10,529 nt of DNA, from positions 1 through 10,529 of the forward strand of contig JAEZQV010000058.1 in the NCBI GenBank assembly GCA_023441125.1, written 5' to 3'. A program made the position numbers and the translations under genes. The first letter of the stretch is position 1. The number at the start of each line of letters is the position of its first letter. Below, one piece after another: positions 1-6,255 of this stretch. The DNA is from Bacillota bacterium (GTDB lineage: Bacteria; Bacillota_C; Negativicutes; Sporomusales; Sporomusaceae). Under the pieces are notes generated by a model, which worked only from the letters and a program-made list of their open reading frames with translations, was not told the origin of the DNA and searched no databases.

Positions 1-594
1 ACACTGGCCGACAGTTATGCAGCCGTTTCTCTGATGGCCAAAATACTCAACTGTGAAGACCGGGGCGAAAAATTTATTGCCGCTTGTGACAATTTGCTTC
101 ATCTGGTAGCAGAGCGGACAAGCGCCCTTCCGGCCACGCAGCGACCGCTGGTATTGTTCTCCGGACCCAGAGATCTATTATCGGTAGCTACCAAAGACAT
201 GCTCCAGTCCTCAATTATCGAATCTGCCGGCGGCAATAATGCCGCCAGTCAGATAGCGGGCTACTGGGTCACTGTTTCACCGGAACAGATTTCCGTCTGG
301 AATCCTGATATAATCTTTCTTGGTTCTTCACTGGATGCCTACGGCCCTGACGCTCTCTATTCCAATCCCCATTTTGCCAGCGTCAAGGCAGTCCAAAATA
401 AACGGGTTTATTCTTTTCCGTCCAATATCGGCTGGTGGGATTACCCTGCTCCCAGTCATGTCCTGGGAATACTTTGGGCCGCCAAAACCATGTACCCGGA
501 TAAGTTTAGCGATATTGACATGACGAAAATCGCGGATGATTTTTATCGGCAATTTCTCGGCCATTCCTTTTCTGAACTGGGCGGAAAGCTGTAG
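1..594 (+). CDS. ABC transporter substrate-binding protein (iron-chelate/cobalamin type), C-terminal part
   Basis: This is the 3' end of a gene. The reading frame is open to the first base of the window, so the ATG at 34 is internal and the true start lies upstream. About 197 residues are visible, roughly the C-terminal lobe of a class III (TroA/BtuF/FepB-like, PF01497) binding protein. Typical features are the segment with IIFLGSS, followed by NPHFASVKAVQNKRVYSFP and a late WWDYPAPSHVLGILWAAK motif close to YPDKF. In this family the extracytoplasmic protein captures a ferric siderophore, heme, cobamide or other metal chelate and delivers it to a FecCD-type permease. The next gene starts 5 nt after the stop and is such a permease, so the assignment is well supported by context. 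The substrate cannot be read from the sequence. The signal peptide would be outside the window. Confidence 0.9.
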   Translation, partial: TLADSYAAVSLMAKILNCEDRGEKFIAACDNLLHLVAERTSALPATQRPLVLFSGPRDLLSVATKDMLQSSIIESAGGNNAASQIAGYWVTVSPEQISVWNPDIIFLGSSLDAYGPDALYSNPHFASVKAVQNKRVYSFPSNIGWWDYPAPSHVLGILWAAKTMYPDKFSDIDMTKIADDFYRQFLGHSFSELGGKL

Positions 595-599
595 GCGGC

Positions 600-1604
600 A
601 TGAGCAAAAAAATATTTATAATCCTGGCCGTATTTTTTATGGCGGCCTTAACAGCTTCGCTGGGCATAGGGCGCTATGCCATCCAGCCAGCCGAGGTCGC
701 CAGTATTTTTTTGTCCTATCTTGGCTGTAATGGCTATCTATCCCCGGTTCCACCGGAAATGTACCAAATCTTCATGAATATTCGCCTGCCCCGTATTATC
801 ATGAGTTTTGCTATTGGTGGTGGTATTTCCATAGCCGGCGCTGTGTTTCAGGGAGTTTTCCGCAATCCGCTGGCAGCTCCCGATATCCTCGGCGTTAAGT
901 TTGGCGCCGCATTTGGCGCCGCCCTGGGCATTGTATTTTTACCCCAGGCGTCTATAGGCATTTTCGGACTTGCTTTCGTCTTCGGTCTCTTAGCCGTATT
1001 GTCTGCGTATTTGCTGGCGCAGTACAGCTACGACCCGTCGGCAACTGTGCTGGTCATCGCCGGTATTGTTGTTTCCTCCTTATTTCAGGCCGCATTAACC
1101 ATCGTTCTCTATCTAGCCGATCCTTACGACAAATTGGCTCAGATCACTTTTTGGCTTATGGGCAGCTTTCACGCTATCTCGTGGGCCAAAGTGCCTTTTA
1201 CCTTAACCGTTATTGCTGCCGCTTCGCTGTTTATCTGTTTGTTCAGCTGGCGTCTGAATATCATGACGTTAAGCGACGAAGAAGCGCTGTCACTGGGAGT
1301 TCCTGTTTTCCGCTGGCGAATGATATATATTTTTTTTAGTACGCTGATTGCCGCTTCCGCTGTTGCCGTAGTAGGAGTTGTTCAATGGGTTAGTTTGATT
1401 GTTCCCCATATTGCCCGCCGGTTGGTTGGGGCGGAACACCGGCTGCTCATACCGGTCACAGGCATCTTAGGCGGAACCTTTATGCTGTTAATGGATACCT
1501 TGGCGCGCTCCCTGTTAATAGCAGAGATTCCGATCAGTATCGTAACCTCCGTATTGGGAGCACCGTTTTTAGCCTATCTGCTCTTGCGGCACAACAAGGG
1601 GTGA
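600..1604 (+). CDS. FecCD/BtuC-family ABC transporter permease
   Basis: This 334-residue protein has the usual family length and is very hydrophobic, with about ten membrane segments. Family signatures are visible. RLPR lies at residues 62-65, followed by a Gly-rich helix. NPLAAPDILG lies at 89-98. The EEALSLGVP region before the last third is the usual site of contact with the ATPase. VPHIARRLVG lies at 268-277, and a DTLAR segment follows. The protein forms the inner-membrane channel that imports iron chelates, heme or corrinoids. The ATG at 600 is 5 nt after the stop of the binding-protein gene. Only a weak ribosome site (GCGGAAAG) precedes it, so translation is probably coupled. The ATPase follows after 7 nt. 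The substrate is not determinable; I see no damage to the frame. Confidence 0.93.
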   Translation: MSKKIFIILAVFFMAALTASLGIGRYAIQPAEVASIFLSYLGCNGYLSPVPPEMYQIFMNIRLPRIIMSFAIGGGISIAGAVFQGVFRNPLAAPDILGVKFGAAFGAALGIVFLPQASIGIFGLAFVFGLLAVLSAYLLAQYSYDPSATVLVIAGIVVSSLFQAALTIVLYLADPYDKLAQITFWLMGSFHAISWAKVPFTLTVIAAASLFICLFSWRLNIMTLSDEEALSLGVPVFRWRMIYIFFSTLIAASAVAVVGVVQWVSLIVPHIARRLVGAEHRLLIPVTGILGGTFMLLMDTLARSLLIAEIPISIVTSVLGAPFLAYLLLRHNKG

Positions 1605-1611
1605 ACCAGCA

Positions 1612-2391
1612 GTGTCTGTTCAAATCGAAAATCTTTCCGCCGGTTATAATAAGACGCTTATACTCAAAGATGTCAGTATTGAATTTCCCAGCGGGCAAAT
1701 TTGCGCTCTCCTTGGTCCGAACGGTTCCGGCAAAACCACACTGATGCGCTGCATCAATGCGATTCTTATTCCATACCAGGGCAGTATTCGAATTGCTAAA
1801 CAGAATATTGCCAGTATGTCAAGAAGCCAAATTGCCAGATCCATCGGCAGTGTTCCCCAAAGCAGTCATACTGCTTTTCCCTTTTCGGTATTAGATATGG
1901 TCTTAATGGGTGGAGCTTCCCGTTTTAAAACCTGGTCATCCCCCAGTAAGCAAGATAAAATCAAAGCCGGGCTTATTTGCGACGAAGTTGGCATAAGCCA
2001 TCTGACGGCCAAAAGCTTTCATCAGCTGTCAGGCGGCCAAAAACAACTGGTGATGCTGGCCCGGGCTCTGTTTCAGGAAACACCGGTTCTGCTTCTGGAC
2101 GAACCAACATCACACCTTGATTTTTACAACCAGCATAAAATGATGAGCTTAGTCCGCAGCACAATTAAACGCAAGAACGCAACTGCGCTCATCACGCTGC
2201 ATGACCCTAATCTGGTCATGCATTATTGCGACGCGGCCGTCTTACTAAAGGAAGGCAGGCTGATCGCCGCCGGTCAGGTTAAGGCCGTGCTAACCGACAC
2301 CAATCTCCAGACCGCTTTTGGCAGCAATATAGAGATCGCTACCACCAGCCGGGGTATGCGCGTTGTTGTCCCTAAGCAGCTAGATATATAA
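1612..2391 (+). CDS. FecE/BtuD-family ABC transporter ATP-binding protein
   Basis: This 259-residue nucleotide-binding subunit energises the importer encoded just upstream. All catalytic elements are present. Walker A is GPNGSGKTT (35-43) and the Q-loop is VPQ (Q83). The ABC signature is LSGGQ (139-143) and Walker B is VLLLDE (159-164). The D-loop is SHLD, and the switch histidine lies in ITLHD (H197). The SHLDFYNQ stretch after Walker B is typical of the FecE/FhuC/BtuD branch, which agrees with the neighbouring FecCD permease. Translation starts at GTG 1612, 7 nt after the permease stop. The AAGGGG sequence overlapping the permease end serves as its ribosome site. It is the last gene of the operon and is followed by a strong hairpin terminator. 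Family assignment is firm, but the substrate (ferric siderophore, heme or cobalamin) is unknown. Confidence 0.95.
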   Translation: MSVQIENLSAGYNKTLILKDVSIEFPSGQICALLGPNGSGKTTLMRCINAILIPYQGSIRIAKQNIASMSRSQIARSIGSVPQSSHTAFPFSVLDMVLMGGASRFKTWSSPSKQDKIKAGLICDEVGISHLTAKSFHQLSGGQKQLVMLARALFQETPVLLLDEPTSHLDFYNQHKMMSLVRSTIKRKNATALITLHDPNLVMHYCDAAVLLKEGRLIAAGQVKAVLTDTNLQTAFGSNIEIATTSRGMRVVVPKQLDI

Positions 2392-2406
2392 AAATATAGA
2401 ATTGCG

Positions 2407-2470
2407 AAAAGAAAGAAAGCGTAGGCGGCCTGACTGAAAGCTATTGCAGGCGGTCTACGCTTTTCTTTTT
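2407..2470. terminator. Bidirectional rho-independent terminator
   Basis: Positions 2416-2432 pair with 2447-2463, giving a 17-bp stem with one G-G mismatch and one G-U pair around a 14-nt loop. On the plus strand it is followed by TTTTCTTTTT. On the minus strand the left flank reads as CTTTCTTTT. It therefore serves both the ABC operon (stop at 2391) and the converging metal ATPase gene (stop at 2517). The rest of 2392-2516 shows nothing else. Confidence 0.88.
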
Positions 2471-2516
2471 TATTCCGGTATCAGCCATGGCAGCGGTTTA
2501 GAACAGCCCCGCCATT

Positions 2517-4457
2517 TTATTCATGCCTTAATAAACGCGCGGAGTTTAATACCACGAGAATGGCTCCGACATTATGGACAATGGCGGCCACAACAGGGCC
2601 AACCAAACCATAAGCAGCCAAAATGATGGCAACAAAATTTATAATGTTTGCTGCCAGGATATTTTGCCAAATGGTGCGGATCGCCTTACGGCTTTTCCGG
2701 ATGATCTCAGGAACTTTCTGCAAGTCATCGGACAACAGGACAATATCGGCAGCTTCCACGGCGATATCCGTACCGGAGAAGCCCATGGCGATACCGATAT
2801 CCGCCTTGGCTAAAGCCGGCGCATCATTGATGCCGTCGCCAATCATGGCCACCTGGGTGCCTAACCGTTGATACGCTTCCACATATTTTACCTTATCCGC
2901 GGGCAATAAATCCCCGTGCACGGCGGAAACATGAACCTGGGAACCAACCGCATTGCCGACTTCCTCAGCATCTCCGGTCAGCAAAACGATCTTCTTAATT
3001 TTTTCATCGTATAACGCCGCAATGGTATCTTTAGACCCCTCCCGGATAGGATCATGGATCGTCAGAATCCCGCCAATGTTACCATCTATTGCAATAAAAA
3101 CAACAGTTGCGCCTGCATTTTGGTTTTCCCGGCAGTAGGTTTGCTGCTCCTGGCTAAGTGTTATCTTTTCATTTTCCATTAAAGAAAGATTCCCTAATAA
3201 ATAACGCCTGCTCCCCTTTTCAGCGATAATGCCCTGCCCAATCACAGGCTCCCAGTAGGACGGCTCCGCCAGGACTGCATTCTCTTTTTCCGCAGCATAA
3301 AGAATGGCTTTGGCCAGATGGTGCTCCGAGCGTTTTTCGATACCGGCGGCAATTGCCAATAACTCTTTTCTTGCCCAGCCGTCATAGCAGCGGATATCTT
3401 TCAGCGTTGGTTTGCCTACTGTGATGGTGCCTGTTTTATCAAACAGGATTGTATCCAGCTTCCCAACCCGTTCTAATATCTCACCGCCTTTGATCAGAAT
3501 GCCCCGGCGGGCGGCCGCCCCGATAGCAGCAGCCACGGCAGTTGGCGTACTTAGCAGCATGGCGCACGGACAAAAAACGATCAGGATGGTTACCCCTCTG
3601 ACGATATCTCCTGTCACTACATAAACCAGCAAGGCAATTGCCAGGCTGAGGGGTATGAACCAATTGGCCCAGCGATCAATGATACGGGCACTGGGCGCTT
3701 TGCTCATTTGCGCTTCTTTCACCATTTTAATAATATGCCCCAATGCAGTATCCTGACCAACCTTGGTTGCCACAAATTCGATACTGCCCATAGTGACGAT
3801 GGTTCCGCCAAACACGCTATCACCGTTACGGCGTTCAACAGGGATGGATTCGCCGGTTATCGTAGCCTGATCAACCGTGGCGAATCCGGCTGCAACCGTT
3901 CCGTCTACCGGAATTTTTTCCCCCGGTTTTACCAATAATCTATTGCCGGGCTGTACTGCTTCGGCGCTTATCTCCCGCTCGGCGCCAGCCTCCAGAATAC
4001 GGGCCTTTAAAGGAGCAAGTTCTGCCAGTTTTTTAAGTGCGGTATTCGATTTTTCCAGAGTAATATGCTCTAACAATTCGCCGATTGTCATTATCAAGGC
4101 AACTTCAGCCGCGGCAAAATATTCACCAATTGCCACTGACGCAATCATTGCTATGCTGACCAGCAAACCGACTTTGGTATCTCCACGTCTATAAATGGCT
4201 GCCGCCGCTTCTTTGATAATGGGGACACCGCCAATAATGGCCGCTATCAGGGCTGTATCCACGCCCCCAATGGTTGGCAGCCAGCCAAACCAATACCCCG
4301 CAATCAGCACCGCGGTGGCTGTTATCACTATATAATCCTGTAAATGACTCCTGTCGCCATGCTCATGCGGCTCGTACTGAACTTGTTTCGCTGCTTCTAG
4401 CTGTTCCGGAGACTTCGCCGGATTGCGCAGCAGAACCTTTTCCTCGCTCGCCATCAC
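2517..4457 (-). CDS. P1B-type heavy-metal-translocating ATPase (CtpC-like, no N-terminal CxxC domain)
   Basis: This 646-residue membrane pump would export a transition metal using ATP. Visible motifs in order are the actuator TGES (201-204), the membrane metal site CPC (296-298), phosphorylation DKTGT (D340), TGD (494-496) and hinge GDGIND (540-545). There is no N-terminal HMA domain with CxxC. Instead the N-terminus carries a short His-rich stretch (HEHGDRSH, 31-38). The last helix has VHNVGAILVVLNSARLL, with His-Asn at 628-629 rather than the Asp-x-Gly of ZntA/CadA. From memory this resembles mycobacterial CtpC (Mn/Zn). At 377-380 it reads SEHH, where the P1B family normally has an SEHP-type His-Pro dipeptide. 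The start is GTG 4457 or ATG 4454. GGAGG at 4465-4469 fits GTG slightly better (7-nt spacing, against 10). The GTG overlaps the MarR stop by one base, implying translational coupling. Metal specificity (Mn, Zn or other) is unproven. Confidence 0.9.
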   Translation of the reverse strand: MMASEEKVLLRNPAKSPEQLEAAKQVQYEPHEHGDRSHLQDYIVITATAVLIAGYWFGWLPTIGGVDTALIAAIIGGVPIIKEAAAAIYRRGDTKVGLLVSIAMIASVAIGEYFAAAEVALIMTIGELLEHITLEKSNTALKKLAELAPLKARILEAGAEREISAEAVQPGNRLLVKPGEKIPVDGTVAAGFATVDQATITGESIPVERRNGDSVFGGTIVTMGSIEFVATKVGQDTALGHIIKMVKEAQMSKAPSARIIDRWANWFIPLSLAIALLVYVVTGDIVRGVTILIVFCPCAMLLSTPTAVAAAIGAAARRGILIKGGEILERVGKLDTILFDKTGTITVGKPTLKDIRCYDGWARKELLAIAAGIEKRSEHHLAKAILYAAEKENAVLAEPSYWEPVIGQGIIAEKGSRRYLLGNLSLMENEKITLSQEQQTYCRENQNAGATVVFIAIDGNIGGILTIHDPIREGSKDTIAALYDEKIKKIVLLTGDAEEVGNAVGSQVHVSAVHGDLLPADKVKYVEAYQRLGTQVAMIGDGINDAPALAKADIGIAMGFSGTDIAVEAADIVLLSDDLQKVPEIIRKSRKAIRTIWQNILAANIINFVAIILAAYGLVGPVVAAIVHNVGAILVVLNSARLLRHE

Positions 4458-4876
4458 TAGAACGCCTCCATATTAATTTTTTTTAACAAATGCAGTAATT
4501 GCTCGCTTTCTTCATTGGCTAGAACCGAGACGATCTGCTCTGTCAAATTGTGATGATATTGGTGATGCTCGGCAAAGGCGGACTGCCCTTTTTCCGTGAG
4601 AGTAATTAAATGAACCCGCCTGTCCTCTTTGACTGATTCACGCCGGGCATATTCTTTTTTCTCCAGCCGGTCTACCGTAACGGTTGTCGTACCGGTAGTT
4701 ACGCCCAGATACTGAGCCAGGCTCTTCATATTCATCTGGCCATATCGGCCCAGCACTTCAATGGCATGCGCCTCAGATACCGACAGATCACTGGTTTTTA
4801 TTACTGAGTTTTCCCACGAAGAAAATTCATTAAAAAAAGTAAACAATTCATGCGTTAATTCATCTAACGAGTTCAC
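4457..4876 (-). CDS. MarR-family transcriptional regulator, probable metal-responsive repressor of the ATPase operon
   Basis: This 139-residue winged-helix regulator has a recognition-helix region with SLAQYLGVTTGTTTVTVDRL (52-71). The wing contains the family's DRR (85-87), followed by ITLTEKG (91-97). The start is GTG 4876, with AAAGGAG 7 nt upstream. Of note, H37 together with E103, H104 and H108 (sequence EHHQYH) lines up in my memory with zinc ligands of streptococcal AdcR (H42, E107, H108, H112). A Glu at 17 or 22 could be the fourth site-1 ligand. That suggests a metal-sensing MarR, but it is inference. The gene is first in an operon whose second cistron is a P1B ATPase with a 1-nt overlap. 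A palindrome sits at the expected transcription start. The simplest reading is an autoregulated repressor that is relieved or activated by the metal the ATPase exports. Confidence 0.9.
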   Translation of the reverse strand: MNSLDELTHELFTFFNEFSSWENSVIKTSDLSVSEAHAIEVLGRYGQMNMKSLAQYLGVTTGTTTVTVDRLEKKEYARRESVKEDRRVHLITLTEKGQSAFAEHHQYHHNLTEQIVSVLANEESEQLLHLLKKINMEAF

Positions 4877-4919
4877 AACAACACTCCTTTGATTATTTGA
4901 TAGTACTAATATAATAATA

Positions 4920-4932
4920 TTTGATAATCAAA
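4920..4932. promoter_or_regulatory. Candidate MarR operator: 13-bp perfect palindrome TTTGATAATCAAA
   Basis: The palindrome has 6-bp arms around a single central base. It lies immediately downstream of the -10 box, over the expected transcription start of the marR gene, the classical position for a repressor. Two more TTTGAT half-sites occur at 4888-4893 and 4896-4901, next to the ribosome site. The core TGATAATCA also resembles part of a Fur box, so Fur is an alternative binder. The assignment to this MarR protein is inferred from position. Confidence 0.55.
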
Positions 4933-4935
4933 CTA

Positions 4936-4964
4936 ATTTTAAATCATACCCCTATTTTTGTCAA
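4936..4964 (-). promoter_or_regulatory. Predicted sigma-A promoter of the marR-ATPase operon
   Basis: Reading the minus strand, a perfect -35 hexamer TTGACA (4959-4964) is followed after exactly 17 nt by the -10 hexamer TAAAAT (4936-4941). Transcription would begin near 4928-4930, about 52 nt before the GTG start of the MarR gene. Confidence 0.75.
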
Positions 4965-5015
4965 ATATTTTCATGAGCATTTCATTAGAGCTTTTGAAAA
5001 ACATTAATCGTACGT

Positions 5016-5058
5016 GAAAAACCATGACCTACGCCCTATCGCAAATCATGGCTTTTTC
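5016..5058. other. Orphan hairpin in the divergent marR / small-protein intergenic region
   Basis: AAAAACCATGA (5017-5027) can pair with TCATGGCTTTTT (5046-5057) with one bulged C, around an 18-nt loop. It is terminator-like on the plus strand, but there is no plus-strand gene immediately upstream, since the neighbouring marR gene points away. It may be a remnant terminator, an insulator or part of a small transcript. The remainder of 4965-5146 shows no gene. Confidence 0.3.
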
Positions 5059-5167
5059 CTATGCCTTTATTGCTTTTTTATGCCTTCCAGAATGCGATTT
5101 GGCCGAGTTCCCTCTCCCGTTAATGTTACATAATATAGAGTAAAACATGAATGGAGGTATTATTTCT

Positions 5168-5395
5168 ATGGCAAACGGATATAGACCATTCCACGGATTT
5201 GGCGGATTCCATGGTGGATTCCATGGGTTCCATGGTTTTGGGTTCCAGCACGGCTTCGGATTTCACCATGGCTTTGGACTGGGCGGACTGGGTCTAGGGC
5301 TTGGGCTCGGTTATATTTTGGGCTATCCCGGTTATTACCCTAGTTACTATTACGAACCTTATCTTGCTGACGACTATGATGATGAGTGGGATTAA
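5168..5395 (+). CDS. Small Gly/His/Phe/Tyr-rich protein of unknown function
   Basis: I do not recognise a named family. The protein has 75 residues, including about 21 Gly and 7 His and no Cys. Residues 8-37 are built of GF/GFHG-type repeats. Residues 38-49 form an alternating Leu-Gly run (GLGLGLGLG). A Tyr-rich part (YILGYPGYYPSYYYEPY) follows, and the tail is strongly acidic (DDYDDEWD). The start at ATG 5168 is chosen because GGAGGT lies 9 nt upstream. The upstream in-frame ATG at 5147 would place that ribosome site inside the gene. There is no signal peptide. Such compositions occur in small Firmicute spore-surface or metal-binding proteins, but that is only analogy. It has its own terminator at 5411 and lies between a metal exporter operon and a superoxide dismutase, so a metal-buffering role is conceivable. 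Confidence 0.7.
   Translation: MANGYRPFHGFGGFHGGFHGFHGFGFQHGFGFHHGFGLGGLGLGLGLGYILGYPGYYPSYYYEPYLADDYDDEWD
5204..5234 (+). repeat. Short 12-bp tandem repeat inside the Gly/His-rich gene
   Basis: GGATTCCATGG occurs at 5204-5214 and again at 5216-5226, a 12-bp period, followed by a partial copy TTCCATGGT. The unit encodes Gly-Phe-His-Gly. This suggests the His-rich segment grew by slippage duplication. Confidence 0.7.
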
Positions 5396-5410
5396 CGCTT
5401 ATTGTCACCA

Positions 5411-5437
5411 GGCTCGCATTTCATTGCGAGTCTTTTT
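5411..5437 (+). terminator. Rho-independent terminator of the Gly/His-rich gene
   Basis: GGCTCGCA (5411-5418) pairs with TGCGAGTC (5425-5432), an 8-bp stem with one G-U pair and a 6-nt loop. TTTTT follows directly. It lies 15 nt after the stop codon. Confidence 0.85.
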
Positions 5438-5455
5438 GTATTTATTTAAGCGGGC

Positions 5456-5476
5456 TATATACAAATACTGTATATA
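5456..5476. repeat. Inverted repeat TATATACA-N5-TGTATATA
   Basis: This is a perfect 8-bp inverted repeat with a 5-bp spacer (AATAC). It lies between the plus-strand terminator at 5411 and the minus-strand terminator at 5485, in a convergent intergenic region. It could be a protein-binding site or simply an AT-rich cruciform. No adjacent promoter supports an operator role. Confidence 0.4.
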
Positions 5477-5477
5477 C

Positions 5478-5505
5478 AAAAAAAGCAATCGCTAAAAACG
5501 ATTGC
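5478..5505 (-). terminator. Rho-independent terminator of the superoxide dismutase gene
   Basis: GCAATCG (5485-5491) pairs perfectly with CGATTGC (5499-5505) around a 7-nt loop. On the minus strand the stem is followed by TTTTTTT (5478-5484). It lies about 25 nt beyond the SOD stop codon. Confidence 0.88.
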
Positions 5506-5530
5506 CTAGATTTTTGCAGCATCCCGGCAA

Positions 5531-6217
5531 CTAGTCGTCCGTACCGTCACTGTAATTGATTGTTAGCAGCAAAGGCAAAGTACCCTCCATCGCTAACATA
5601 AGACGATTCTCAACTTCAAACCAGTTGATTAATGCAAGCCACGCTCTAACATATGCTTCCCGGTCATATTGGTAATCAAGATAGTAAGCATGCTCCCAGG
5701 CGTCGATAACCAATATCGGGATAGAACCCCACTGCGTAAGATTTTGATGCTTCTCTGCAGTCAAAATCTCCAGATGCCTCCAGGCCGGATTCCAGGCAAG
5801 TATCCCCCAGCCAGATGCCTCAACTTTTATAGCCGCATTGGTGAACTGCTCAAGAAAGCCGTCAAAGCTGCCGAAATATCTGGTAATTTCTTTGCCGGTG
5901 CATGGACCGGGCTCGCCGCCACAGCCCTCCGGGGCCATTATTGTCCAATAAATACTGTGCAGGATATGCCCGGAACCATTAAAGGCCAGTTCATTTGACC
6001 AATACTTCACCAATGCAAAATTATTCCGCTCCCTGGCCCTGACCAGTGCCAATTCGGCTTTGTTTAGCCCATCTACATAAGTTTTGTGATGATGATCATG
6101 GTGATTTTTTAATGTCTCAATACTGATTATCGGTTCCAGAGCATCATACGGATAAGGCAGCGGGGGTAATTTATGGTTTCCCGGCGGAACATAACGACCT
6201 AGCATTTGATCTGCCAA
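5531..6217 (-). CDS. Superoxide dismutase, Fe/Mn family (SodF-like)
   Basis: This enzyme of 228 residues converts superoxide to oxygen and hydrogen peroxide. It has no signal peptide, so it is probably cytosolic. The N-terminal LPPLPYPYDALEP is a family hallmark. The four metal ligands are visible: H39 in NHHDHHHKTYV, H87 in SGHILHSIYW, and D172 with H176 in DAWEHAYYLDY. The position that is Gln in classical Fe-SODs (before the second ligand) is Gly, as in Mn enzymes. The region EKHQNLTQWG replaces the NQDSP stretch of E. coli SodA, so Mn, Fe or cambialistic use cannot be settled. It is somewhat longer than the typical ~200 residues, and has a C-x6-C pair (C99, C106) in the mid-loop. The start is TTG 6217, supported by AGGAGGT 9-10 nt upstream. 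The first ATG, four codons in, would be too distant from that site. It forms a monocistronic unit. Confidence 0.95.
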   Translation of the reverse strand: MADQMLGRYVPPGNHKLPPLPYPYDALEPIISIETLKNHHDHHHKTYVDGLNKAELALVRARERNNFALVKYWSNELAFNGSGHILHSIYWTIMAPEGCGGEPGPCTGKEITRYFGSFDGFLEQFTNAAIKVEASGWGILAWNPAWRHLEILTAEKHQNLTQWGSIPILVIDAWEHAYYLDYQYDREAYVRAWLALINWFEVENRLMLAMEGTLPLLLTINYSDGTDD

Positions 6218-6255
6218 AACTCTCGTACCTCCTGATAGGATGATAGACTTTGTTT

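Noticed and set aside
3877..4194. 105-codon plus-strand open frame antisense to the metal ATPase
   Set aside because: It is a shadow of the ATPase coding sequence with no plausible start signal or domain.
4920..4932. Fur box
   Set aside because: It shares the TGATAATCA core but spans only 13 bp of symmetry. Its position in front of a marR gene makes a MarR operator the more economical reading, so Fur is kept only as an alternative.
5147..5167. ATG at 5147 as the start of the Gly/His-rich gene
   Set aside because: It has no ribosome site. The strong GGAGGT lies downstream of it and is correctly spaced for ATG 5168.
5669..5998. 109-codon plus-strand open frame antisense to the SOD gene
   Set aside because: It is explained by codon bias of the opposite-strand SOD gene and has no ribosome site.
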